Positions 1 to 10,934 of a stretch of 23,491 nucleotides of DNA are shown one piece after another. The notes beneath the pieces are model-generated. The model did no database searches and was not told the DNA's origin. It saw nothing but the letters and a program-made list of their open reading frames with translations. Position 1 is the stretch's first letter, and every line of letters starts with the position of its first letter. The stretch comes from Cudoniella acicularis (taxonomy: Eukaryota; Ascomycota; Leotiomycetes; Helotiales; Helotiaceae). The position numbers and the translations under genes were made by a program. The stretch spans positions 1-23,491 of the forward strand of contig JAAMPI010000893.1 in assembly GCA_013054445.1 (NCBI GenBank). The letters run 5' to 3'.

Positions 1-169
1 GGAACATCCTACAAGCTCATCAGACCACACCAAAACCTCCGACCTAACGTCAAGGCATTGAGTATAGGAGGAGTACGCGGTGTACCCACCGACAACCGGC
101 CGCCACATCCAAGTCAAGTCGATTTCATCTAGTCAACATCTCATGGTCGGTTTTTAAGGGTGGCCCATC
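1..169. other. 5' flank of the RasGEF gene
   Basis: Upstream region and probable 5' UTR of the RasGEF gene. No coding exon of a preceding gene and no convincing TATA box are visible. It contains one four-codon upstream reading frame just before the main start. Confidence 0.5.
143..157 (+). promoter_or_regulatory. Minimal uORF in RasGEF leader
   Basis: An ATG at 143 opens a four-codon frame (M-V-G-F) closed by TAA at 155-157, 12 bases before the main ATG at 170. If the transcript begins upstream of 143, scanning ribosomes would meet this frame first and would have to reinitiate or leak past it. The reading frame is seen directly; the effect on translation is inference. Confidence 0.3.
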
Positions 170-3100
170 ATGGTGACGGTCAACGAGCAATCAGTGCGTT
201 CAAGCATACACGTAGCCCCTCTCACCATACACAAGGAGAGGTCGAGGGCATCGAGTGAAGAATCTAGACACAAAAGGAATATGTCATCGCGCAGCAGCAA
301 CCACACAGGAGGTTCTGCGAGTAGTCAATCACAAATCACACCGCCAGCAACACCTAATGGCTCCCAAGAGGATCTCAATCGACAGATGGAACCTTCACAA
401 CCAGTTTTTCACAACTTTTTGCGAGCGTTCTACCCATTTCATCCCACTTACGCGATATCCGACTCGACCGTCACCTTACCACTGAACGAAGGAGATGTCA
501 TTCTGGTCCATTCGATACATACGAATGGTTGGGCTGATGGAACCCTCCTGGTTTCCGGCGCCAGAGGATGGCTACCAACAAATTATTGCGAGGCCTACGA
601 GCCCGACTCGATGCGAAACCTTCTGAAAGCGTTGTTGAATTTCTGGGATTTGTTAAGGAGCGGGTTGACGAGCGATAGTGAAGTGTTTGGAAACCAAGAA
701 TTTATGCGAGGAATTATCGCCGGTGTGCGATACCTCTTAGTGAGTGGTGTTTTCCCCTCATTTTCGAAGAACAACATTAATAATCGTGTAGGAAAAATCT
801 AAGTGCTTAACACGGGAGTCACCGATCGTACAGAGTAATGAAGGATTGCGACGGACACGAAAAGCTTTGTTGTCAGATCTATCGTCACTGGTCAAGACAG
901 CCAAACGATTACAGGACTACACCGCTGGACCAAGTCAAACCCAAGCTGATGCGGACGATGTCAATAATACGATCGACGAGATGATCCTGAAGGCTTTCAA
1001 AATTGTCATCCGAGGCGTAAGATTCCTGGACGTTCTTGAAGACGACATTCGGTCGCGTCAACCGGTGCACCGAGTGATGACGACCATTGCTAAAGAAGTA
1101 TACAATCCTCCAACACCTCCAGCCGACTCGACGTCATTTGATGGTTCACAGCATGGAGACCCTGCATACGATGCAGCGTCCCGCAGGAGCTCGATTCGCA
1201 GTTCGGCAAGTGGCTTGTCTGGCTCGCAAAGATCCGACGAGCAAACGAAGCGACAGTCATACAAACGAATGTCCAGCGTTTACTCGTCCAACACATCATC
1301 CTCGCGGCCCCTTTCGATGACGAGGCCGTCCTCGGTGCACATGAAGAGACAATCCATTTCCCATCGTCTTTCACTCACGACTTCAATACCAGCAGCACAG
1401 AGAGAGAATTTAGTTTCCGAGAAACTGAACGTCAGCCATGATACGTTCCTATCATTTCTAGGCTCATTTATTGGTCGACTCCACCTCCAATCACAGTCGG
1501 CTGCAGAGCTCCTTGTATCTGTCCGACAATCTGTGGCAGCAGGACGAGAGCTTCTTGTGGTCGTCGAGGCAATACGTTCACACGATAGCCAGAGCGCCGA
1601 TGCTCTGGAAGCGTCACGAAATGCCATGTACGACCGGATAAACAAGCTGGTGGTCGCAGCAAGGGATATTATCAAATCCTCAGGGATAGAGGACGAGGAC
1701 GTAGTAATGCCCCAACAAAATGGAGGTCTTCTCATGGCTGCCACTGGCTGCGTGAAAGCTGCAGGAGAGTGCGTAGCTAAGACAAAGTTTGTTATTGAGC
1801 GAATTGGTGATTTCGAGCTCGAACCTCATAGTGAGGGTCTTGGTATTGACGTAGCGCCTGTTGGCGCGGTGCCAGAGGAGCCGGAAGAGCAAGTGGAAGA
1901 GACTAGGCCGCTGGTTGCGGCTGAAGTCGAGGAAACTTCCCCACCAGAGCCCGCGAGTCGACCTCCGCCGCCGCCTCTAATCATTCCAAGTTATGAAAAA
2001 CCGCTTCCCGAGGTCCCGCTGCCATCTCCATCTCCCAATGTCGAAGAATCCAGCTCGAGCATGTCCCCGGAAACTGTCGATAATATGCCCGAAAATGAGT
2101 CGGCCGAGAGCGCTACGACAGATTCGTCGAATTCCTCGAATGAATCATCGAGAAGATCACTTTTACCACCACTTCCAAAGATGCACAGCCCATTGTTGAC
2201 TAACGACGACTACAGCCCATCCGAGCTGTCATCGGCACACGACAGTGAATTCCAGTCTTCCTTTAGGTCAGGTAGCATCGCAATTTCAAGCTCTGGTACG
2301 AGTAGCACATACCTCAGCGGTATTCGCGACTCAGAATCAAGCATGCTTTCACAAGCTTCCACTCGTGCTACCACCCCAGACATTTCAGTTTATGTTCCCC
2401 GCAGCCAACCTTCGATCTCAGACCTCAGCATTACCGGCAGTCAGTCAACTCTTGCAGATGATATCGATGACGGGGAATCGAAGATGCTCGAAAAAACCTT
2501 TGCTCACGAGTTGCTCCACAACAAGGAAGGCCAAACAACCGGAGGCACTCTCCCGGCTCTCGTTGAAAGACTGACAACACATGATTCTACCCCGGACGCG
2601 ATATTTGTTTCCACCTTTTATTTAACCTTCCGATTGTTCGTCACACCAATAGATCTCGCAAAGGCTTTGGTAGATCGCTTCGATTATGTTGGAGAAAGCC
2701 CTCACATCGCCGGGCCGGTACGACTACGCGTTTATAATGTCTTTAAAGGGTGGCTTGAGTCCCATTGGCGAGATTTATCTGACCATGAAGCCCTCTCGGA
2801 GATCGAGCCCTTTGCGACTGAAAAGCTCGGCAAAATCCTCCCAGCGGCTGGACGAAGATTGTTAGAATTGGCTCAGAAAGTCACCTCAACTGATGGTCCT
2901 TTGGTGCCTCGCCTAGTCTCCTCGATGGGTAAAACGTCAACTTCCATTGGGCAATACGTTCCTGCCGATACTCCCCTACCACCTTCGAATATGAGCAAAA
3001 CCGCGATGGGCGTTTTGAGGAACTGGAAGATGGGCGGAAGCGCTCCTACCATTCTCGACTTCGACCCTCTGGAATTAGCGCGACAATTGACCATTAAAGA

Positions 3101-3938
3101 AATGAACATCTTCTGCTCCATCATGCCTGAAGAACTTTTAGGATCGGAGTGGACCAAACGTTCCGGCTCCAATGCCGTGAACGTGAGAGCAATGTCCACA
3201 CTCTCTACAGATCTTTCAAATTTGGTAGCCGATACCGTTCTTCAGTACGAAGATGCAAAAAAGCGTGCTACAATCATCAAGCATTGGATCAAAATTGCAC
3301 ATAGGTGTCTCGAAATCAACAACTACGACTCGCTGATGGCAATTATTTGCTCGCTAAATTCATCTACTATTGTTCGTCTGAAGAGGACTTGGGATATGGT
3401 TTCACCGAAACGCAAGGACATGTTGAAGGGGCTGCAAGCTATCGTCGAGCCGGACAAGAACTATGCAGTGTTAAGGCGAAGACTTCACAATCACGTGCCA
3501 CCTTGCCTTCCCTTTGTAGGAACCTATCTTACAGACTTGACCTTCGTCGATGCCGGCAACCCTGCTACTAAGCAGCTTCCTGGAACTGGAGATAGCGAGG
3601 GCATGGCCGTTATTAACTTCGACAAACATACCAGAACTGCGAAAATTATCGGCGAGCTCCAAAGATTCCAGATCCCATATCGCCTAACGGAAGTTCCGGA
3701 AATGCAGGAATGGCTCCAAGCGCAAATTGTCCGAGTCAAGTCCTCTCCGGAGCATGAAAACGTACAGCAATATTACCGGAAGAGTCTGTTACTTGAACCT
3801 CGGGAAAATTTGCATCCAAGACAAAGCCCGGTCGAAGGGCCCAACGGGTACTCATCTGCCCAAAAGGAGAAATTCGACATCTTTGCCTGGACACACTCAC
3901 GGGACAAAGGTCACACTGTTCCCACTACTACTATTTAG
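170..3938 (+). CDS. SH3-domain Ras guanine-nucleotide exchange factor, Cdc25-type
   Basis: Predicted activator of Ras GTPases (GDP-to-GTP exchange) acting at membranes upstream of cAMP/PKA or MAPK signalling. Two exons, 170..739 and 834..3938, joined in phase 0 by a 94-bp GTGAGT...CAG intron, give 1224 aa. In order: a disordered Ser-rich N-terminus (1-80); an SH3 domain (about 84-143) with the hallmarks AFYPF, GWADG and GWLPTNY; a helical stretch; a Ser-rich linker; a proline-rich block (about 560-592); RasGEF_N (about 735-840); and a catalytic RasGEF domain (about 928-1165). The catalytic domain holds the signature blocks NYDSLMAIICSLNSSTIVRL near 1019 and PFVGTYLTDLTF near 1083. Length and order match fungal Cdc25-like GEFs. 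The start at 170 is the first ATG in this frame and leaves a full SH3 domain. I assign the family confidently, but not which fungal paralogue it is. Confidence 0.93.
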
Positions 3939-4011
3939 CATCCGACATTAAGGATGGACCTTAACGAATACTTTTCGAACGACTCGATACACTTTCACTA
4001 CTCACTTCACG

Positions 4012-6665
4012 ATGAACGCCCAGGAGCTCAAGAACTTCCTGGCGGATTCTCCCCCGAGCACCGTTAACCTCGTGATTAAGAAGCACTTTGATGCCTTGAC
4101 TGATCAACAGGCCCGCTACGCCCACTATATCAGCAGGTATGAATGCAGTTCAAGTCGTCGGGTGTCGATCCCAAAGCTGACATAACTTTCAGGGCTGCGT
4201 TTACTGGAACTCGGATTACTCTCCGTCAAACCTCCCCAGAGTCCGAACCCATTTTCGACTTTATCATTGAACTTTATAAGAGTAACAATGGTGACTGGAA
4301 AGCTGTCCAGAAAAAGGCCGGTGTTACCGACGATGATCTGAAACACTTTCTTGAGTATTCTTCCCAATTCTTGGGCAACTGCGGTAATTACAAAGTAATT
4401 CAAGACCTTGCAAACCATTAATATCTGAATACCCAATAACAAGTTATAGGGCTTTGGTGACTCCAAATTTGTACCCCGCTGCCCAGAAGCAGCCTTCGAC
4501 GCTTTGGCAGCTGTTTCCCCTAAGGCACAGGAGCATTATAAGGCTACCAAAGGTGCAATATTCTCCAGCAACGATTCCGGTATTATGCATCTTGGATATA
4601 CGGATGAGGGACATATGACTACGGTACGTACTCTTTCGGTTGCAAATCCTGCTGACTTTTTTTTTTTCGTAACTATTTTCTCTAACTTTGTATATCTAGT
4701 ACTATCCAGATTCGAAAGGTATAACGAAATCAGATATTGTTGCGATCTCCAAGTTCTTGGGAGAGAAAGGGCTTCTTCCAGTAAGTTGATAGTTTTCACA
4801 TTTCGGAGGGCTGGCCCAAGTGAGCTTCAATGGCTGGAACTAATGTAAAATAGGAAAACACACGACTCAGGAAGAATTCGGACGGCAGCTTTGATTTGTT
4901 AATTGCATCTGCAATCCTAGAAGTGCCTTCGGCAGGGGGGGACATTGGCAAAGAAACCGAATTTGAGATCGACAGCGGTGCGTTGAAAGGTCATAAGATT
5001 CGACTAGTTTACGGTGACTATGCGAAAGAAATGAGTAAGTTATTCAAAAGTTTTACAACATTCTAGCGTATCCTGGGCTCCGGATAAAAACGACTCGAAT
5101 AATATTTCGCTATTACTGAGAAGTTCTCTGATATTCACTGCTAACTCTCTATTCCTCTTTAGAAATTATTGCTGAATACCACAAAAAGGCTGCTGAAGAT
5201 TCTGCTGATGACAACCAGAAGAAAATGCAACTGGCCTATGCCAAGTCATTTGAAGAAGGTTCTCTCGAAGCATTCAAAGATGCCCAACGACACTGGATCC
5301 GGGACAAGGGCCCAATGGTTGAATCCAATATCGGTTTTGTTGAAACGTATCGTGACCCATCTGGAATCAGAGGAGAATGGGAAGGTAAGTGAAGCAAAAA
5401 ATCAAGGATGCAAGGAATTGACTAATCTTCTTGCCCAGGTTTTGCTGCTACAGTAAATCTTGAGCGTACCCGAGCATTTGGCGCCCTCGTCAACGCTGCT
5501 GAGTCTATGATACCTAAACTTCCATGGTCCAAGGACTTTGAGAAGGACAAGTTCCTAAGCCCAGACTTCACTAGCTTGGAGGTTTTGTCATTCGCTGGAA
5601 GTGGTATTCCAGCCGGTATTAACATTGTGAGTGATATTTATTATCCACTATCGCTATTTTGAGACTCTTGAACGGGGTTTCCTTGTGTTTTGCTCCAAAG
5701 CTTACTCTTACTAGCCCAATTATGATGATATTCGACAATCGGAAGGCTTTAAGAATGTTTCTCTCGGCAACGTGCTCAGTGCTAAAGCACCAAATGAGAA
5801 GATTCCGTTCATCTCAGAGGCTGATCTCCCAATCTACCAAAAATACCGCGATCCTGCTTTCGAAGTTCAAGTCGGCATTCATGAACTTCTAGGTCATGGA
5901 ACTGGCAAATTGCTCCAAGAGACAGCCCCTGGTGTCTATAATTTCGATCATACCTCACCACCAATCTCCCCTCTCACAAACAAACCAGTCACAACATATT
6001 ATAAGCCTGGCCAGACCTGGGGATCTGTATTTGGCAGTATTGCATCGAGTTACGAGGAATGTCGAGCTGAGTGTGTAGCAATGGCCCTCAGCTGCGATTT
6101 CGAGATTTTGAAAATCTTCGGTTTCGGAGACGGGAAGGTGGATATTGACGGTGAAGCTGGAGATGTGCTCTACGCAGCTTATTTATCAATGGCTCGCGCA
6201 GGAATAGCATCTTTGGAATTGTGGGATCCCAAGAGCCGGAAATGGGGACAAGCACATTCTCAAGCACGTTTCAGCATTTTGAAGTGCTTTCTTCAATCAC
6301 CGGAAGAGTTTTGTCGCCTGGATTACAAGAATGAGGATTTGTCTGATTTGACCCTCAAACTCGACCGAAGCAAAATCCTTACAGCCGGAAGAAAGGCGGT
6401 TGAAGCCTACCTTCAGAAACTGCACATCTATAAGTCAACTGCAGATGTCGAAGCGGGCACTAAATTCTACAACGAGATGACTGAAGTTGAGCCTGTGTTT
6501 TGGGGCGAGAAGATCAGAAACGAGGTCTTGAGGAACAAGCAGCCAAGAAAGGTCTTCGTTCAAGCAAACACAGTCCTGGATGAGGCAACTGGTAAGGTAT
6601 CTTTGGTGGAGTATGGGCCATCTTTGGAAGGCATGATTAAGAGTTATGCTGAGCGAAATGTCTAA
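4012..6665 (+). CDS. Dipeptidyl peptidase III (peptidase family M49)
   Basis: Cytosolic zinc metallopeptidase that removes dipeptides from the N-terminus of short peptides. Eight exons: 4012..4136, 4193..4394, 4450..4623, 4700..4780, 4854..5034, 5163..5384, 5439..5626 and 5715..6665. All introns are GT-AG and 54-128 bp long. The joined product is 707 aa, the usual length for the family. The M49 zinc site HELLGH lies at about residues 447-452 (two His ligands plus catalytic Glu), and the second motif EECRAE at 505-510 supplies the third ligand. Other family blocks are [29 protein letters not shown] and GINIPNYDDIR, which bridge splice junctions and confirm them. The start is the ATG followed by [15 protein letters not shown], which fits fungal homologues. 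It lies 73 bp after the RasGEF stop, so its promoter must overlap that gene's 3' end. Confidence 0.96.
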
Positions 6666-7242
6666 TGGTATTGACGTCCTAGATTGACGGTGGTCCTTAG
6701 GCGCCTGCGCTAGCATAGGGTCGCTTGGGATATCTCGGATTCATGGGCAAACGACTTATTATGGCATGAAGAGATACTCTACCAAAATAAATTCCAGGCC
6801 AATTCTGCATGACAACTCGTTTTAAACCTACTCCCTCATTGTCCTCGGTGAAACCAAACATCTATCAAGATCTCCTAGTAGGCAAATCAACAGGTGCTAA
6901 TCAACAAAATTTCCAAGAACCGAATACACAAAATAAAGCTTTGAGTAGCCAAAAACTTCACGGTTCGCTGTTTCCCCCGACTATTAGAGTATTTTGTTGG
7001 CCATCACTTTTAACACACTACCATAATTTGTAAACAACCTTCCTGCAATTGCTACTTGACCTGTATGTTCCGGTGAGGCTGATCACGTGTATCGAACCCA
7101 CACCTGCCTTATTTTGGTTAGCCCTGGAGCTCTCGCTTAGGCATACACACAACCACACGAAATTTACTTTTGAAATCAAGAGAGTGCGCGCCCTCAACTC
7201 CCGATCTTCTCTCAGCAATTACGACACACGCCAAGGGTCAAA
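6666..7242. other. Intergenic: DPP III 3' end and L9 promoter
   Basis: 577 bp between two same-strand genes. No supported coding region: a 74-codon open frame at 6809-7033 has no recognisable content. The right part is the ribosomal-protein promoter and leader and contains a CACGTG box at 7084-7089. Confidence 0.6.
7084..7089. promoter_or_regulatory. CACGTG E-box upstream of L9
   Basis: A perfect palindromic CACGTG lies 154 bp before the L9 start codon. In ascomycetes the bHLH factor Cbf1 binds this core, and it is an ancestral regulator of ribosomal-protein genes in several lineages. A TTAGCCCT sequence shortly downstream resembles, with one mismatch, the Tbf1-type CCCTAA core. The motif is seen; its use here is inference. 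Confidence 0.35.
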
Positions 7243-8132
7243 ATGAAATACATTCATTCCAACGAGACCTTGACCGTACCCGAGGGTGGTAAGTTTGATC
7301 ATTTGTTTCCCGGGATCGGCTAGGGGTTGCTGTGACGGTCACGGAAATTGAGATCGCAATATGAAAAAAATACCTTTACTGACCTCCTTTGCGCAATTAG
7401 TCAAGGTCACCATCAAGTCGAGACTTGTCACCGTCGAGGGACCACGAGGTATGGGAAATTTTAAGGGAATCTGCGAAAGGGAGAGGGGCTGACGGAAGGA
7501 TAGGCAAGCTCACGAAGAACCTCAACCACTTGGCCGTAAACTTCTCGCACCCAAAGAAAGATGTTATCAACATTGAGCTGCACCACGGTGCCCGAAAGAA
7601 CGTCGCTACCCTCCGCACAGTCCGAACTCTCATTAACAACCTGATCATTGGTGTCACCAAGGGTTTCAAGTACAAGATGCGATACGTCTATGCCCATTTC
7701 CCAATCAACGTCAACGTCGAGAAGAACAAGGACACTGGTCTGTTTGAGGTCGAGATCCGGTATGTAGGCAATTTGGGAGTTTGAGATGGCAGGATCTAGG
7801 AATTGGGCAGATGGAATTGTAGGGAAAAGTGCTGACGGAGGATTCTGCAGAAACTTTATTGGCGAGAAGATTGTCCGAAGAGTCGTTATGCAACCCGGTG
7901 TTGATGTCGAGCCATCTAAGAACCAGAAGGATGAGCTGCAGTTGTACGGAAACTCGCTCGAGAATGTTTCACAAAGCGCGGCCGATATCCAACAAATTTG
8001 CAGAGTACGGAACAAGGATATTCGAAAGGTAGGATTTATCTGGGAATTGATCGTTTTGCATAAGCTAACATTTAGCAGTTCTTGGACGGTCTGTACGTTT
8101 CGGAGAAGGGCAACATCGTTGAGGAATCATGA
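7243..8132 (+). CDS. RPL9: 60S ribosomal protein L9 (uL6)
   Basis: Structural protein of the large ribosomal subunit, located near the stalk base and the sarcin-ricin loop. Five exons: 7243..7288, 7401..7448, 7504..7759, 7851..8028 and 8079..8132, with GT-AG introns of 112, 55, 91 and 50 bp. The product is 193 aa, close to the 191 aa of the yeast protein. Recognisable blocks are [16 protein letters not shown] at the start, [13 protein letters not shown], the central run from [16 protein letters not shown] through YAHFPINV, and the C-terminal [17 protein letters not shown]. Every splice junction falls inside a conserved block, so the model is secure. The intron-dense 5' end, with a 46-bp first exon and a 48-bp second, is typical of fungal ribosomal-protein genes. 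High constitutive expression is expected. Confidence 0.97.
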
Positions 8133-8505
8133 GCGGGCTGGGATTTTCTTAGTGACGTCTGGGGAGCATAAGGATTGCTTTGCATTTTATGTAGCGAGAT
8201 GCTCAGAATGAACCTCTTGCAAGCCAATTCAGTTCTCGACTTTGCGACTGCAGATTTCCGAATTTACTACTGCAATACCACCTGATCTACCCCTTCTTCA
8301 ACATGCCAGGCTATACCATGTTCGGAAATATGACAGCGATGAAATGGTGTTCTACTAGATTCAATTCGTGGTTATCAGAGGCAGGCCTGACGAGGAGACA
8401 TTGCCTTGTGTGTTCTCTAATTTTCTAAAGAGAGGTATCGACGAATTACCAGTGGGTATGATGAACTAACTTTCTATACATAATCTTCCAAGGGAGTATA
8501 TTGCA
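8133..8505. other. Convergent 3' flanks of L9 and GNAT genes
   Basis: 373 bp between two genes that point towards each other. It should hold both 3' UTRs and polyadenylation regions. I see no coding or RNA gene here. Confidence 0.6.
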
Positions 8506-9266
8506 TTATTGAAACGGTGTCTCTATGGTTTTCTGGGGCTCTCTCAACATTGCCCAGTTAACTCCCGGCTCCTTTCCACCCCATTTCGACAAGTCAACCT
8601 CCAAGCAATCTACCTCCTTAAAGCCCAGTTTCGCATACACTGGGTATCCTGCTCTAGTTGCCTGTATATACGCTCTCTTACCCTCGGCATCAGCCAACTT
8701 CAATCCATACTCTAGCAACATTCTACCTAGTCCTTTCCCCTGGTACCCTTGATGAACTGCTAATAATTCAATCACTGTCACGTGTTAACTCTCCATTTCC
8801 TCATTCAAAAAGATGGAAAAGTACCATAATCATCATCAGTACAAAACCTCTCTTGTATCTTATCCAGGCCCCCAAATTTGCCATCACAAGCCTCCAAATT
8901 CGCACCCACAGGCCATTTATCATCCTTCCCCTCCGCCTTCAGCCTCTCCATCTCTTCTTTCTCCTCTTTCTTCTTCAACTTCTCTTCCTCACTAAACTGG
9001 TGAGGAAATCGCCATCGAATAAATGCACACACATTCCCCGTGGCCGTCTCTGTGACTTTAAAATGACGGAGTTCGGGTTGGGCGAAGCGGTTGGTGTAGC
9101 GACTGGTGAGCCAACGTACCCATTCTGAGGGTGTGATTAAATCGCGTGGGAATGTGTATTGCGAGAAGTGATCAGTCGAAAAGGCGGAGAGGTAGACGGG
9201 GATTATATGGGGGATGTCGGCGGTTGTGGCTGGAGAGAGAATGAAGTTTGGGTTTTGGGAACCCAT
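8506..9266 (-). CDS. GNAT-family N-acetyltransferase
   Basis: Predicted acetyl-CoA-dependent N-acetyltransferase; the substrate cannot be read from sequence. Two exons on the minus strand, 9266..8825 and 8774..8506, are separated by a 50-bp GT-AG intron with a TTAAC branch-like site near its 3' end. The splice restores D-D-Y-V-I-E-L-L-A-V-H, the usual entry into GNAT motif A, and gives 236 aa. The acetyl-CoA loop Q-G-K-G-L-G (Q159-G164) follows, then the helix GRMLLEYGLKLAD and the typical GYPVYAKLGFKEVD end of the fold. A strongly charged Lys/Glu segment (about 91-117) interrupts the N-terminal half and is probably a solvent-exposed helix. The gene is divergent from the disordered-protein gene and convergent with L9. 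Fungal genomes carry many such stand-alone GNATs, so I give no symbol. Confidence 0.88.
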
Positions 9267-10106
9267 GGTTTGGAATGAGAATGAGATTTTATATCTGAAA
9301 ATTATTTTTGTCTGAGACTCTGAGGTTGGAATATTCTCAACTGCCTTTATCGTAAAGGGGAAATAGCCGACTTGGGAGATTCATAACAGAAGTTTCTGTC
9401 TTAAGAAAATTGTCTCGTATGTGTGCGTCGTGACTCACAGGCAACTTTTGATTGCTTACGAAATACTCGGCGCTCCTTAAAGCGAAAAAAGGACAATTAC
9501 TATGATATTTGTGGGTTGTCGCCCTACTGTGAGTACTTCAACTGGCCTTTAATAATTTCCACGGCCCTCACGAAAAACCGGACCAACCACTCACTTCAGT
9601 AGAGTGGTCACGGTTTTCGTCGGCCACGCTTCTTGGCGAGACGAAAGAGGAAAGAGGAGAATTTTGCCAACTGGGCGCTCTCACTCCCTTTCTGAAAATG
9701 CGAAATGTACTTGGTAGGCTGATGGATAATGGGGTACTCCTCAAGTGTGGAGCTCTGCGAAACGAAACTTCTGAGCTCAAGCCACCAGCTGCAGCTTCAT
9801 TCAAGTGCCGTTTCCGTTTTATATTTTGGTCCAGGAATTTCTCTTTTTTTCGGAGGTTCGTACTGTAGCTTCACGTACGACTGCTGCGCTGTGGAACGGG
9901 TTGGAAGAACGAGCCACGAAAATCCCTCTGGTGCTGCTCGTCGATCCTTCAAAATGGCGCTGCGCATGACATATCAAATGCATCCGACGCGGCAGAAGGC
10001 AGGTCTTACGAACAGCGTGCCGTTCGGGATTGATGAGTGTTATGCCTGGACTCTAGAGTGAGGCCTGTCCTGCCAGTCTTACTCGACGCCTTATGCCCGC
10101 AGTGGC

Positions 10107-10122
10107 CGTTACGAATGTAACG
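10107..10122. repeat. Short inverted repeat, CGTTAC/GTAACG
   Basis: CGTTAC (10107-10112) and its exact reverse complement GTAACG (10117-10122) flank a four-base spacer. It could be a dimeric factor site in the divergent promoter or simply chance. I match it to no known fungal factor. Confidence 0.35.
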
Positions 10123-10253
10123 AAATCTACGATACTAGAGCAAGGCCCAGCGAACAGAAGCAAGGTATGGTAGCACACCGTTGAATTTTTGAAATGATGC
10201 TCGAATCTAGAAAGCCAGCCGGCCTCAACCATTCGTCTCCTGGCCTCCTAGAT

Positions 10254-10285
10254 CTTGCAGACTTGCAGGCTTGCAGGCTTGCAGG
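10254..10285. repeat. 8-bp tandem repeat, four units
   Basis: Four consecutive copies of an 8-bp unit, CTTGCAGA followed by three CTTGCAGG. It is a minisatellite in non-coding DNA, likely to vary in length between strains. Confidence 0.9.
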
Positions 10286-10934
10286 CCCTGCCAACTAATA
10301 AAAAGTAATGAAGCGAGTTTGTTCAGGGGTACCTTACTTGCTTGTAGTAGGGGCCCTGTACGGCTCTAAAGTGTCCCTGCGCTGGGGAACTTGGAAGCCA
10401 TCCGCACCATGAACGCAGCCATGCTGAAGCTCCTCAAGCCAGGCTGAGCCAGCTTCCCTTTCTCCCCCTGGATTGGCTACAGCCCCCCAAAGTCTCCTTC
10501 TAAAGCACGCGGCGCCTGCCCGCCGGAGCCTTTGTAACCATGTACCTCAAATTGTCCCCAAATACCACCACAAAGGGAGAGCAATGATAAGATCACGAGA
10601 ACTTCCGCCCTCCTACGTCCCCCCAACGAATAATCTCCTCCTCCCCCCACACTGTCTCTTCTGCTTTTCCTGCTGAGATTCCTGCAATCGCTGTCGCAGC
10701 ACTCGTCCGGCGACACATCTGCCGGGACCGGGACTGAACTGGACTGGGACCGCCAACCAGGAGGGCCTCCCTGGTCTGTAATAATTTCCTCGACTCGCGA
10801 CTTCACCATCTTTGTCAGACCGTCCGAGGCGCGTTGGCGACGGGCCTCTGCACCGGCGAAGATCGCTAGTTGTTTTCACTTCTCTTCTATCACTATCTCG
10901 AATACCGTAGAGAGCCTCGCTGCGGCTCGCCAGC

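Larger units (their letters stand above)
9267..10934. other. Long divergent promoter region
   Basis: 1668 bp between the starts of the GNAT gene (-) and the disordered-protein gene (+). Open frames here (for example 9729-10061 + and 10477-10809 -) are compositionally odd and match nothing I recognise. The right third (about 10450-10700) is pyrimidine-rich, as in many fungal leaders, and an inverted CCAAT (ATTGG) occurs near 10472. Two small repeats are listed separately. The size suggests a long 5' UTR or complex regulation for the downstream gene. Confidence 0.5.

Noticed and set aside
3954..4067. Upstream ATG before DPP III as an alternative start
   Set aside because: It is out of frame with the DPP III exon and ends at TAA (4065-4067). 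The ATG at 4012 gives the expected N-terminus. It could act only as an overlapping uORF if the TSS lies upstream.
9568..10061. Overlapping open frames on both strands in the GNAT/disordered-protein divergent region
   Set aside because: Low-complexity or Cys/Ser-rich peptides with no motif, and antiparallel overlap. More likely promoter and leader DNA.
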